This document shows positions 14,018 to 24,836 of a DNA stretch of 64,000 bases, in pieces. Position 1 is the stretch's first letter. Each line of letters opens with the position of its first letter. The DNA is from Symsagittifera roscoffensis (taxonomy: Eukaryota; Xenacoelomorpha; Acoela; Convolutidae). The position numbers and the translations under genes are program-made. The stretch lies in contig NW_026971347.1 in the NCBI RefSeq assembly GCF_963678635.1, forward strand, positions 62,001 through 126,000, read 5' to 3'. Under the pieces are notes generated by a model, which was not told the DNA's origin, did not search any database, and saw nothing but the letters and a program-made list of their open reading frames with translations.

Positions 14018-15620
14018 TTGACATATCGGATATTTGCCCTGGAAAGTTTGCTTTTCGGATGTTTCCAGCACTTTTTGATTTTTCGGATATTTGACATATC
14101 GGATGTTTGCCAAAGTAAAGCTGGTTTTCGGATGTTTGCAGCACGTTTTGGTTTTTCGGATGTTGACATATTGGATGTTCGCCCTGGTAAAGCTGCTTTT
14201 CGGATGTTTGCAGCACGTTTTGGTTTTTCGGATGTTTGACATATTTGATTTTTGCCCTGGAAAAGCTACTTTTTGGATGTTTGCAGCACTTTTTGGTTTT
14301 TGGATGTTTGACATATCGGATTTTTGCCCTGGAAAAGCTGCTTGTCGGATGTTTGCAGCACTTTTTGGTTTTTGGATGTTTGACATTTCGGATGTTTGCC
14401 CTGGAAAAGCTGCTTTTCGGATGTTTGTTGCACTTTTTGGTTTTTCGGATGTTTGACATATCGGATTTTTGCCCTGGAAAGTTTGCTTTTCGGATGTTTC
14501 CAGCACTTTTCGATTTTTCGGATATTTGACATATCGGATGTTTGCCAAAGTAAAGCTGGTTTTCGGATGTTTGCAGCACGTTTTGGTTTTTCGGATGTTG
14601 ACATATTGGATGTTCGCCCTGGTAAAGCTGCTTTTCGGATGTTTGCAGCACGTTTTGGTTTTTCGGATGTTTGACATATTTGATTTTTGCCCTGGAAAAG
14701 CTACTTTTTGGATGTTTGCAGCACTTTTTGGTTTTTGGATGTTTGACATATCGGATTTTTGCCCTGGAAAAGCTGCTTGTCGGATGTTTGCAGCACTTTT
14801 TGGTTTTTGGATGTTTGACATTTCGGATGTTTGCCCTGGAAAAGCTGCTTTTCGGATGTTTGTTGCACTTTTTGGTTTTTCGGATGTTTGGCATATCGGA
14901 TGTTTGCCCTGGAAAAGTGGTTTTCGCATGTTTGCAGCACTTTTGGTTTTTCGGATGTTTGACACATCGGATGTTTGCCCTGGAAAAGCTGCTTTTCGGA
15001 TGTTTGCAGCACTTTTTGATTTTTTCCGATGTTTGACATATCGGATGTTTGTCCTGGAAAAGCTGCTTTTCGGATGTTTGCAGCACTTTTTGGTTTTTGG
15101 ATGTTTGACATATCGGATGTTTGCCCTGGAAAAGCTGCTTTTCGGATGTTTGCAGCACTTTTTGGTTTTTGGATGTTTGACATATCGGATGTTTGCCCTG
15201 GAAAAGCTGCTTTTCGGACGTTTGCAGCACTTTTTGGTTTTTGGATGTTTGACATATCGGATGTTTGCCCTGGAAAAGCTGCTTTTCGGATGTTTGCAGC
15301 ACGTTTTGGTTTTTCGGATGTTTGACATATTCGATTTTTGCCCTGGAAAAGCTACTTTTTGGATGTTTGCAGCACTTTTTGGTTTTTGGATGTTTGACAT
15401 ATCGGATTTTTGCCCTGGAAAAGCTGCTTGTCGGATGTTTGCAGCACTTTTTGGTTTTTGGATGTTTGACATTTCGGATGTTTGCCCTGGAAAAGCTGCT
15501 TTTTGGATGTTTGTTGGACTTTTTGGTTTTTCGGATGTTTGGCATATCGGATGTTTGCCATGGTAAAGCTGTTTTTCGGATCATTGTAGCACTTTTTGAT
15601 TTTTCGGATATTTGACATAT
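14018..15620. repeat. higher-order repeat of about 435 bp within the satellite
   Basis: A block that contains the rare monomer CCCTGGAAAGTTTGC, then GTTGACATATTGGATG, then GACATATTTGATTTTTGCC is present from about 14,018, again from about 14,455, and partly again from about 15,300. Between 15,029 and 15,300 there is a run of almost identical monomers of the AAAAGCTGCTTTT subtype. The rare variants are shared, so recent local copying is the simplest reading. Confidence 0.7.
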
Positions 15621-16860
15621 TGGATGTTTGCCCTGGTAAAGTGGTTTTCGCATGTTTGCAGCACTTTTGGTTTTTCGGATGTTTGACACATCGGATGTTT
15701 GCCCTGGAAAAGCTGCTTTTCGGATGTTTGCAGCACTTTTTGATTTTTTCCGATGTTTGACATATCGGATGTTTGTCCTGGAAAAGCTGCTTTTCGGATG
15801 TTTGCAGCACTTTTTGGTTTTTGGATGTTTGACATATCGGATGTTTGCCCTGGAAAAGCTGCTTTTCGGATGTTTGCAGCACTTTTTGTTTTTGGATGTT
15901 TGACATATCGGATGTTTGCCCTGGAAAAGCTGCTTTTCGGATGTTTGCAGCACTTTTTGGTTTTTGGATGTTTGACATATCGGATGTTTGCCATGGTAAA
16001 GCTGGTTTTCAGATGTTTGCAGCACTTTTTGGTTTTTTCGGATGTTTGACATATCGGATGTTTGCCCTGGTTAAGCTGGTTTTCGCATGTTTGCAGCACT
16101 TTTTGGTTTATCGGATGTTTGACATATCGGATGTTTGCCCTAGAAAGTTTGCTTTTCGGATGTTTCCAGCACCTTTTGATTTTTCGGATGTTTGACATAT
16201 CGGATGTTTGCCATGGTAAAGCTGGTTTTCGCATGTTTGGAGCACTTTTTGGTTTTTCGGATGTTTAACATATCGGATGTTCGCTCTGGTAAAGCTGGTT
16301 TTCGGATGTTTGCAGCACTTTTTGGTTTTTCGGATGTTTGACACATCGGACGTTTGCCCTGGAAAAGCTGCTTTTCGGGTGTTTGCAGTACTTTTTATTT
16401 TTTTGGATGTTTGACACATCGGTTGTTTGCCCTGGAAAAGCTGCTTTTCGGATGTTTGCAGCGATTTTTGTTTTTTCGGATGTTTGACATATCGGATGTT
16501 TGCCCTGGTAAAGTGGTTTTCGCATGTTTGCAGAACTTTTGGTTGTTCGGATGTTTGACACATCGGATGTTTGCCCTGGAAAAGCTGCTTTTCGGATGTT
16601 TGCAGCACTTTTTGGTTTTTGGATGTTTGCCATATCGGATGTTTGCCCTGGAAAAGCTGCTTTTCGGATGTTTGCAGCACTTTTTGGTTTTTGGATGTTT
16701 GACATATCGGATGTTTGCCCTGGAAAAGCTGCTTTTCGGATGTTTGCAGCACTTTTTGATTTTTGGATGTTTGACATATCGGATTTTTGCCATGTTAAAG
16801 CTGGTTTTCAGATGTTTGCAGCACTTTTTGGTTTTTTCGGATGTTTGACATATCGGATGT

Positions 16861-18900
16861 TTGCCCTGGTTAAGCTGGTTTTCGCATGTTTGCAGCACTT
16901 TTTGGTTTATCGGATGTTTGACATATCGGATGTTTGCCCTGGTAAAGCTGGTTTTCGCATGTTTCCAGCACCTTTTGATTTTTCGGATGTTTGACATATC
17001 GGATGTTTGCCATGGTAAAGCTAGTTTTCGGATGTTTGCAGCACGTTTTGGTTTTTCGGATGTTCGACATATCTGATGTTTGCCCTGGTTAAGCTGGTTT
17101 TCGCTTGTTTGCAGCACTTTTTGGTTTTTCGGATGTTTGACATATCGGATGTTTGCCCTGGTAAAGCTGGTTTTCGCATGTTTGGAGCACTTTTTGGTTT
17201 TTCGGATGTTTAACATATCGGATGTTCGCTCTGGTAAAGCTGGTTTTCGGATGTTTGCAGCACTTTTTGGTTTTTCGGATGTTCGACATATCTGATGTTT
17301 GCCCCGATAAAGCTGGTTTTCGCATGTATGCAGCACTTTTTGGTTTTTCGGATGTTTGACATTTCGGATAATTGCCCTGGAAAAGCTGCCTTTCGCTTGT
17401 TTGCAGCACTTTTTGGTTTTTGGATGTTTGGCATATCGGATGTTTGCCCTGGTAAAGCTCGTTTTCGCATGTTTGCAGCATTTTTTTTTTTGGTTTTTCG
17501 GATGTTTGACACATCGGATGTTTGCCCTGGAAAAGCTGCTTTTCGGATGTTTGCAGCACTTTTTGTTTTTTCGGATGTTTGACATATCGGATGTTTGCCC
17601 TGGAAAAGCTGCTTTTCGGATGTTTGCAGCACTTTTTGGTTTTTGGATGTTTGACATATCGGATGTTTGCCCTGGAAAAGCTGCTTTTCGGATGTTTGCA
17701 GCACTTTTTGGTTTTTGGATGTTTGACATATCGGATGTTTGCCCTGGAAAAGCTGCTTTTCGGATGTTTGCAGCACTTTTTGGTTTTTGGATGTTTGACA
17801 TATCGGATTTTTGCCATGGTAAAGCTGGTTTTCAGATGTTTGCAGCACTTTTTGGTTTTTTCGGATGTTTGACATATCGGATGTTTGCCCTGGTTAAGCT
17901 GGTTTTCGCATGTTTGAGCACTTTTTGGTTTATCGGATGTTTGACATATCGGATGTTTGCCCTGGTAAAGCTGGTTTTCGCATGTTTCCAGCACCTTTTG
18001 ATTTTTCGGATGTTTGACATATCGGATGTTTGCCATGGTAAAGCTAGTTTTCGGATGTTTGCAGCACGTTTTGGTTTTTCGGATGTTCGACATATCTGAT
18101 GTTTGCCCTGGTTAAGCTGGTTTTCGCTTGTTTGCAGCACTTTTTGGTTTTTCGGATGTTTGACATATCGGATGTTTGCCCTGGTAAAGCTGGTTTTCGC
18201 ATGTTTGGAGCACTTTTTGGTTTTTCGGATGTTTAACATATCGGATGTTCGCTCTGGTAAAGCTGGTTTTCGGATGTTTGCAGCACTTTTTGGTTTTTCG
18301 GATGTTCGACATATCTGATGTTTGCCCCGATAAAGCTGGTTTTCGCATGTATGCAGCACTTTTTGGTTTTTCGGATGTTTGACATTTCGGATAATTGCCC
18401 TGGAAAAGCTGCCTTTCGGATGTTTGCAGCACTTTTTGGTTTTTGGATGTTTGGCATATCGGATGTTTGCCCTGGTAAAGCTCGTTTTCGCATGTTTGCA
18501 GCATTTTTTTTTTGGTTTTTCGGATGTTTGACACATCGGATGTTTGCCCTGGAAAAGCTGCTTTTCGGATGTTTGCAGCACTTTTGTTTTTTTCGGATGT
18601 TTGACATATCGGATGTTTGCACTGGAAAAGCTGCTTTTCGGATGTTTGCAGCACTTTTTGGTTTTTGAATATTTGACATATCGGATGTTTGCCCTCGTAA
18701 AGCTGGTTTTCGCATGTTTGCAGCTTTTTTGGCTTTTCGGATGTTTGACATATCGGATGTTTGCCCTGGAAAAGCTGCTTTTCGGATGTTTGCAGCACTT
18801 TTTTGTTTTTCGAATATTTGGCATATCGGGTGATTGCCATGGTAAAGCTGGTTTTCGGATAATTGCAGCACTTTTTGTTTTTCGGATGTTTGAAATATCG
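16861..18900. repeat. 1,023-bp higher-order repeat (14 monomers), two copies
   Basis: The segment beginning near 17,080 (CCCTGGTTAAGCTGG followed by TTCGCTTGTTTGC) recurs at 18,103. The whole block from 16,861 to about 17,870 is repeated with very few differences, including the rare ATGTTCGACATATCTG junction and a long T run near 17,483 and 18,503. This is the freshest duplication in the array. Confidence 0.75.
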
Positions 18901-19928
18901 GGTGTTTGCCCTGATAAAGCTCGTTTTCGCATATTTGCTGCACTTTTTGGTTTTTCGGATGTTTGACATATCGGATGTTTGCCCTGGAAAAGCTGCTTTT
19001 CGGATGTTTGCAGCACTTTTTGGTTTTTCGGATATTTGGCATATCGGATGTTTGCCATGGTAAAGCTAGTTTTCGGATAATTGCAGCACTTTTTGGTTTT
19101 TCGGATGTTTGACATATCGGATGTTTGCCCTGGTAAAACTGGTTTTCGCATGTTTGCAGCACTTTTTGGTTTTTCGGATGTTTGACACATCGGACGTTTG
19201 CCCTGGAAAAGCTGCTTTTCGGGTGTTTGCAGTACTTTTTATTTTTTTGGATGTTTGACATATCGGATGTTTGCCCTGGAAAAGCTGCTTTTCGGATGTT
19301 TGCAGCACTTTTTGGTTTTTGGATGTTTGAAATATCAGATATTTGCCCTGATAAAGCTGGTTTTCGCATGTTTGCAGCACTTTTTGGTTTTTTGGATGTT
19401 TGAGATATCGGATGTTTGCCCTGGAAAAGCTGCTTTTCGGATGTTTGTAGCACATTTTGGTTTTTTGGATGTTTGGCATATCGGATGTTTGCCATGGTAA
19501 AGCAGTTTTTCGGATAATTGCAGCACTTTTTGGTTTTTCGGATGTTTGACACATCGGATGTTTGCCCTCGTAAAGCTGGTTTTCGCATGTTTGCAGCACT
19601 TTTTGGTTTTTTGGATGTTTGACATATTGGATGTTGGCACGGTATCCGGTTGACGGATTTGCATAAACATTTTTCATCCTGCTGGCACAACTAGTTGATT
19701 TCTACACTTATTTTTTAAAAGTGAAAATTTTTTATTGAATCAAAAATGAGGTAACTGTCATTCTAGCTGCTACAAAAAAACAGTTAAATGCAAGACCGTC
19801 CAACCTATGGTGCTTTGAGTAACCAAGGTCTATGTCACTTGTGTTCGGTTGCAACTACAACCGAAAATTTTTCAGAAACCAAATTTTGAAAGAAAAAATT
19901 AAAATTTTTGGTTTATGGGAAAACACCT

Positions 19929-20049
19929 ATCATACAATTTTCATATATGGAAAAATGCTTATCATAGAGTTTTCATACAATTTTCTTACGTATGGATTTG
20001 TATGAAATTGTATGACAAGTAGTTTCTCATATATGGAAATTGTATGATA
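19929..20049. repeat. 121-bp imperfect hairpin
   Basis: TATCATACAATTTTCATATA on the left pairs with the segment ending TTGTATGATA on the right. The outer arms are about 26 nt with two or three differences, and the interior repeats the CATACAATTT and AAATTGTATG pair in inverted form. It could be a small MITE-like remnant or a fold-back element. No target duplication was identified. Confidence 0.6.
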
Positions 20050-20515
20050 AGAAGTTTTGGTCAACCCGGGTATGGTACCTAGGAGTATAAACGTATATTT
20101 AATTCCTTAAACACTAATTAGATTGCATTTTTGAAGCAGTATTTTTATCTGCGTGTTTAAACTACCTTGGCTAAAAGTTTGCAGTGCTTGCCTTACTTTT
20201 GATGGAGTTTTTAAAGCGAAAATGAGAAGAGAAGTTTCAGCAAAAAATACCTAAAATATCTACCTATTATGTGATACGCATTAAAATTCCTTTAGAAGTA
20301 CCATAGCTTATCATTTGGCAACCAAAGAGATAATAGATATAATTTTTCGTACAGCAAACAGCAATGGTTAAAATAGAGAAAACTCAGTGCTTTTACTTCC
20401 TGAATAATTTATATTGACTGTATCGATGGCGTTAATTGAAAACGTACCGATATCGAACCCCAGTTAGCTTGAAACGATGTTGTGTTTATGTTACCCGTAC
20501 CTAGTAAATGTTCTA

Positions 20516-21146
20516 TTTCAGATCTGAAATAGTATTTTTCAGATCTATATTTCAGATCTGAAATGGGTTTTGAAATGTTAAAATAACGCTTGGATACTTT
20601 AGAAATGGGTTATTTCAGATCTGAAATTTAGTTTTTCTTGGTTATTCCACATCTGAACAATCAATGATTTTGACACAAGTTTTGCGATTTTTGATACTTT
20701 TGTATTTGATAGCTTTTGCTGGCTACTAGCAGGTAATCAGCAAAGTCTCCAATGGGACACTGCCAGTATATGTTTCCCTAAGCATGAGATAAACATAGAA
20801 AACGTTTAAGTAGCGCATGAGAGTCAAAATATTGATACGTGTTCTAACAGTTTTTGAAAACTTTTTATCACAGTTGAACAAGAAATTATTCGGAATCTTT
20901 TTTTCTACCGTTAGTTAATCTAAACATAATTGTGTGTTGCAGAAACATCAGAAAATAAAAACTCAATTGTTTGCTCGAAATGCATAAATTATAATTTAAG
21001 AAAAAGTTTCTCAGATCTAATTGCAGATCTGAATTTTTGTTTTTCAAGTTCATTTCCATTCTGAAATTTTCTATTTCAGATCATAATTTCAGATCTGAAT
21101 TTTTCAATTTTTATCCAGATATGAAATAAAGAATTTCAGATCTGAG
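20516..21146. repeat. cluster of TTTCAGATCTGAAA palindromes
   Basis: The perfect 14-bp palindrome TTTCAGATCTGAAA occurs at 20,516-20,529, 20,550-20,563 and 20,613-20,626. Shorter or one-off versions lie near 20,536, 21,008, 21,021, 21,086-21,100 and 21,132. The cluster sits just upstream of the first exon of the gene at 21,256. Each copy contains a nematode-style TTTCAG acceptor on both strands. Confidence 0.8.
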
Positions 21147-21180
21147 AATCAACTAATCAAAGATTTCAAAGAATAAAGAT

Positions 21181-21185
21181 TTCAG
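21181..21185 (+). promoter_or_regulatory. possible trans-splice acceptor before small gene
   Basis: The sequence GATTTCAG ends at 21,185, 70 bases upstream of the ATG at 21,256, and matches the nematode 3' splice consensus. Spliced-leader addition here would give a short 5' UTR. This rests on the consensus match alone; an ATG at 21,221 would lie upstream of the called start. Confidence 0.25.
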
Positions 21186-21255
21186 GTCTTGCGCAGAACA
21201 TCCCCTGGGTACGGGTAATGATTGAACTATTTATGACACATCTTACTGTGGGAAA

Positions 21256-24152
21256 ATGAGCTACGGTTTCTGTTCGGACCCGAGCCGAACCGAGACTGTT
21301 TTCTCAAATCCCCAGACAACCGTGACAACCGTTTATGCTCCCCCCTATTCGTCCCTGACAACAGGTGCTGAGGTATATCCTAGTTCAGTGGAAATATCTC
21401 ATCAGAGGTAAGTGAAAATTCGATTTTGAACACAAGCTAAGCGGAGCTTTGCACCACTTGCGATACAACACAATTATAAAAAAGAAACTTGAGACGAAAA
21501 AAAATAAATGTTCAAAAATACCAGGTGAACCAAAATTTTCGTATGTCAAGATTAAAAACAACCAGGGGCCCAGCTAAAGCTGGAGGTGTGTTTTTCATAT
21601 TTAATAAATTTGCTAAACTGATGCGGCACAAAAAATAAGATTTTTAAAATTGGATTTTGCCCAAAATTTTTTCTTCTAAAATAAATGACAAGAGTAAAAA
21701 GTTTTGAGATAATTAATTTTTCCAAAGAAATAACACTTCTACAAAAAATTCAGGAGCCGCCCCTTATGCAGGATCCATTATCGCAACCGGTTCTCTCGGT
21801 TGAAAGTTTCACCTCAGATTTGCTTCTAAAAAACGGTCAAAAATTTTCGGCAACGTCAAAAGGATTTCCAAAATCCATATATTTTTCCTGCGAAGAGCAC
21901 GCTATGGTCGCCTATGCTGAGAAGATTTCCAAAACCGGGTTTCTCGACTGAACACAACATGAGAATGGCACATTAGTTATCGCGTTAAGTCAAAAATTTT
22001 GCTAAAAAACCGTCAACGTTTTTTCTTAAATACACTGAATTGACATAGACAATAAAATAAAAGACACTGCCAATTATGAAGGTAGGCTTTCAACAACCTG
22101 TTGATTTGATTAAAACTATGATAGCAGATTTGACAGGATAGTTAATGAGAAAAGTCATAGCTTTTTGTGTGAAAAATAGTGCATAGCCTCTTAGGCAGAA
22201 GGGATACACTCAACCTGTAATTTCGGTTGAGCCCAAAATCTGAGGTTGGGAGGGTAGTTCCCGTAAATTGTCAAAACTTTTAAAAAACGATCAAAAGATC
22301 AAAGTTCTGAATTTTCCGAGGGCCATAACTTTTGGTGTCAAAAAGATTTGAGCGTAGTCGTATGAGAAAATTAGCTTACCATAATCCGTTCTTTCAATTA
22401 ATAAACAAAAATCATATATGGCAAGGGTGAATTTTCCACCTTTCTCCTTAGGATTTCGAACCCCTGCCGAGCCGAAGGGTCACCTCTTCAAGCTACGTTG
22501 AGAAATCCAATTTTAGCTGACGGACCCAAACTTATTCTAAAGACGCCTACGGAGCCAAGGTATACTAATTTTCAGGGGCGAGTGCGTGCCAAAAAACGCG
22601 GTTTTTAGTCAAAGTTTTCTAAAAAGTGCCTAAAAACGCCTTTTTTGGCTGTTTTTTTTCAAAATTTTGCCTGCGGCGCAGAAAATTTAGCCAAAACAGG
22701 CTCTTCTTAGCGCACAAGAAGAGCTCTGAAAATCATTTTGGACGACCGAGAAAATCCCAGATCCGCCCCTGTGGCAGGGTAGTTTTCGAGAATGTTAAAA
22801 AATTTGAAAAGCAGTCAAAAGTTTAAAATGGTCAAAAAATCAAAAACTTGATATCTCCGAGGGCCATAACTTTATGTGTCAAGGAAATTTGGGCGTAGCT
22901 GCTCATGCAAGGATCTTTATTATTCTTTGAAACCAAAAACCCAGACTTTGAGAGCAGGATTCTTCGAGGAAACGAAAAGAAAACAAAAATTTGGGACACA
23001 TACTCAACCACAGACATTATAGAAGGCTGTAGACAGAGGAGTCAAGTAAAAGGGGACTCTAGGTGGCTATACAATCACGCAGGGAAGTAGGCGCAGTCTT
23101 TGAGTTGATAACTCTTTTTTAAAAATCAGTAGATGTTTCCGAGAAAAACTAAAACTCTTCCAATAATTTTAAAAACTAAAGTATCATAATTAGGTCGTTA
23201 AGTCGATAAAAAACTGGCCAAAATAATTGGGCCGAGGAATTTGTTCCAAACCGAAGAAAAATCAAGAAGGAAGTACGAATTCAAGGTAAGTAAAATTACA
23301 AATTGTAGGAGTAAATCAAACACTAAAAGCAACAATAAACAAAAGTGCGAGTAGCAAAAAAAATACGATTTCAAGATGTGATAACTAAGCCTACAACAAA
23401 CAAATATTGGCCGACAAATTTATCTGAAACAGAATATTTCTAGTTTGAAAAAAAAACAGATCCTGGTGAGATTCGAACCTAGAACCTTTGCTGTCCCAGT
23501 CATATTCGTTACCTCCATGGTGTTGGCCGGGAATGCATAGAAGTTTGAATTCATTAAGAGTCAGGATACTAGTGAAACAAGCTGTTAATCCCAAAAAAGT
23601 TAAGAGATTGAAACGAATACAAAAAAGAAAAAAGACAAGATTAATTAAAATAAAAACTTTGAAAGTATAGATCGCTGGGATAGTCAACAAGGTCGCAATG
23701 AGAAAATATGTTTTTAGCAGAATTAACAATAAATCGGAAAATTGAAGTGCAATCATTGTGAAATCTTCGGAGCAGCTTTTTGATGGAGAACAACAAAAAA
23801 CAGGCCCGCAAAAAACACGTATTTTTACGACTGAAATCAAAATCGTGTACACTGAAACAGAACCTCCGCTGCATGAAAGTTATAATGACTTTAATTTCAG
23901 CTCTGAAAACAACCATTAATGCTGCATGAAAATTATCATGACTTCAATTTTAGATCTGAAAGCAACCATTATGCAACGCCTGCTGGTTTTCAGGGCAACC
24001 AAAACGTAATGGAGGCCCAAATTCCTCCTGGCTTCGACGAAGAGATGAAGAAAAAACGATGTATTAGAGCCACAGTGGCTGGTATGAGCATCATCATTTT
24101 CACTGGCATTTCCTTTCTCGTGCGATGGCTGATACGAAGTTATTTTATTTGA
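21256..24152 (+). CDS. two-exon small single-pass membrane protein
   Basis: The model is exon 1 at 21,256-21,407 and exon 2 at 23,954-24,152, giving 116 aa. Exon 1 starts with ATG and ends at CAGAG|GTAAGT, a consensus donor, two bases into a codon. Exon 2 starts after CAATTTTAG and supplies exactly the missing base, and the frame stays open to a TGA at 24,150. The protein has a Ser/Thr-rich N-terminal half with an APPYSS motif at residues 28-33, an acidic then basic stretch (KKKRC, residues 83-87), and one hydrophobic segment at about 90-107 close to the C-terminus, so it is probably tail-anchored or single-pass. An AATAAA lies at 24,472. The layout resembles the gene at 31,748-32,056. No known family was recognised. 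The 2.5-kb intron carries dispersed repeats. Splice sites are inferred, not shown by RNA. Confidence 0.5.
22250..22890. repeat. direct repeat of about 110 bp, two copies
   Basis: Copies at about 22,250-22,345 and 22,777-22,890 share GGGTAGTT, then CCGAGGGCCATAACTTT, then GTGTCAA and GCGTAG in the same order, with short indels. They flank one copy of the dispersed repeat at 22,440-22,770, so the repeat element may be a composite with terminal direct repeats. Confidence 0.55.
22440..22770 (-). repeat. dispersed repeat family, copy 1
   Basis: The reverse complement of this segment aligns with 34,850-35,105. Shared pieces are AAAAAAGGCGTTTTTAGGCA, a GCGCACTC-like segment, AAAATTAGTATA, TTGGCGCC-like, CTTTAGAA, GGGTCCGTCA and TCGGCAGGGG. 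The plus-strand end here reads AGATCCGCCCCTG, and the other copy ends in the same motif. No coding capacity was seen, so it is probably a non-autonomous or dead transposon remnant. Confidence 0.7.
23461..23531 (-). tRNA. tRNA-like / tRNA pseudogene or SINE remnant
   Basis: On the minus strand the segment ends with GGTTCGAATCTCACC, a good B-box and T-arm sequence, followed within a few bases by a run of eight or more T (a Pol III terminator). Upstream is a D-arm-like GGAGGTAACG. The T-stem and acceptor stem do not pair well and no clean anticodon loop could be assigned, so I do not call a functional tRNA. Confidence 0.3.
23869..23974 (+). repeat. 53-bp tandem duplication at a splice acceptor
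   Basis: CTGCATGAAA...CAACCATTA is present at 23,869-23,921 and 23,922-23,974 with several substitutions. Each copy contains an acceptor (ATTTCAG in the first, ATTTTAG in the second). Splicing to the first copy would reach a TAA after a few codons. Splicing to the second keeps the frame of the membrane-protein gene. Confidence 0.8.
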
Positions 24153-24802
24153 TTGGATGTTATAAAACGATCAAACTTAAGGCATGAGCACAGTTGAATA
24201 TAGAAGAAAATTCGCTTCGGGCGATAATTACCCAGAAAAAGCGACAATTTGTATCAAGGTACCTGAATCAGGATTAATACAACTCGAAAGTCACATCATC
24301 AAACAAAGAAATGGGTTTTGCCAAAATAATTTATGTCGAAGTAGTTTTCTAATTATCGAACTATTTGTTCAGCAACGAAATGTCGATTTTGCAGCCATGA
24401 TGAACTTGTTTATTCATTTCCTCTTTTCCACCTTTTTTTTATCAGATCTTAACAGATAGTATTGTAAAACAAATAAATTAACCAATCATAATCAATCCCT
24501 CCAAATGATGTTTGCAGATAAATTTGATATATTGAGGCCAGTAGCGTGCCGAGGGAGTGAAGGAGGACCACCAACCCCCTCCCCCCTCCCCCTCCCCCCT
24601 CCTCAGTTTTGGTTGTCAAATTTTTCCAAAGGATCCCTTTGGTATATTTTTACATCAGTTTCTGGCTGACAAAACTCAAAGTTTTTCTAAAGTCGCCTCT
24701 AAAGTGGTGCCAATATAACTAATTTTGATGAGGAACGCTCTAAAAAAACGTCCATTTTTGAGCTGTTGGTTCAACAATGCCCCCCAATGACCTTTGAAAA
24801 TC

Positions 24803-24836
24803 ACCCCCCCCCCCACACACACACACACACACACAC
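24803..24836 (+). repeat. C-tract followed by (CA)n microsatellite, copy 1
   Basis: A run of about twelve C is followed by about eleven CA dinucleotides. The matching tract in the second tandem copy is at 25,767-25,801 with a longer C run and a slightly shorter CA tract. Confidence 0.95.

Larger units (their letters stand above)
1..19636. repeat. 73-bp satellite array, about 270 copies
   Basis: A head-to-tail array fills the first 19.6 kb and runs off the left edge. The typical unit is 73 bp and contains CGGATGTTTG three times, at spacings of about 16, 29 and 28 bp, followed by GCAGCAC and a T-rich run. Several subtypes alternate: CCCTGGAAAAGCTGCTTTTC, CCCTGGTAAAGCTGGTTTTC, CCATGGTAAAGCTGG followed by GGATAATTGC, and CCCTGCAAAAGC or CCCTCGTAAAGC. 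Because 73 is one more than a multiple of three, the reading frame shifts at each unit. The last recognisable unit ends at TGTTGGCACGG near 19,636. This is seen directly. A structural or heterochromatic satellite role is inference; I see no gene inside it. Confidence 0.97.
19637..21255. other. AT-rich spacer between satellite and first gene
   Basis: No gene is supported here. The stretch holds a hairpin (19,929-20,049), a cluster of TTTCAGATCTGAAA palindromes (20,516-21,146) and a possible trans-splice acceptor (21,181-21,185), which are listed separately. The rest is AT-rich sequence with no ORF worth calling. Confidence 0.6.
21408..23953 (+). other. putative intron with dispersed repeats
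   Basis: This 2.5-kb stretch separates the two exons of the small membrane-protein gene. It contains repeat fragments (22,250-22,345, 22,440-22,770, 22,777-22,890), a tRNA-like sequence on the minus strand (23,461-23,531), and the first copy of a 53-bp duplication at its 3' end. Open frames inside it, such as 21,685-21,951, show no features of a real gene. Confidence 0.45.

Noticed and set aside
1-19636. CRISPR-like array
   Set aside because: Monomers are contiguous with no unique spacers and the context is eukaryotic.
24184-24459. 91-codon plus-strand ORF after the two-exon gene
   Set aside because: Runs into the 0.97-kb tandem duplication and has no protein-like features; more likely 3' untranslated sequence.
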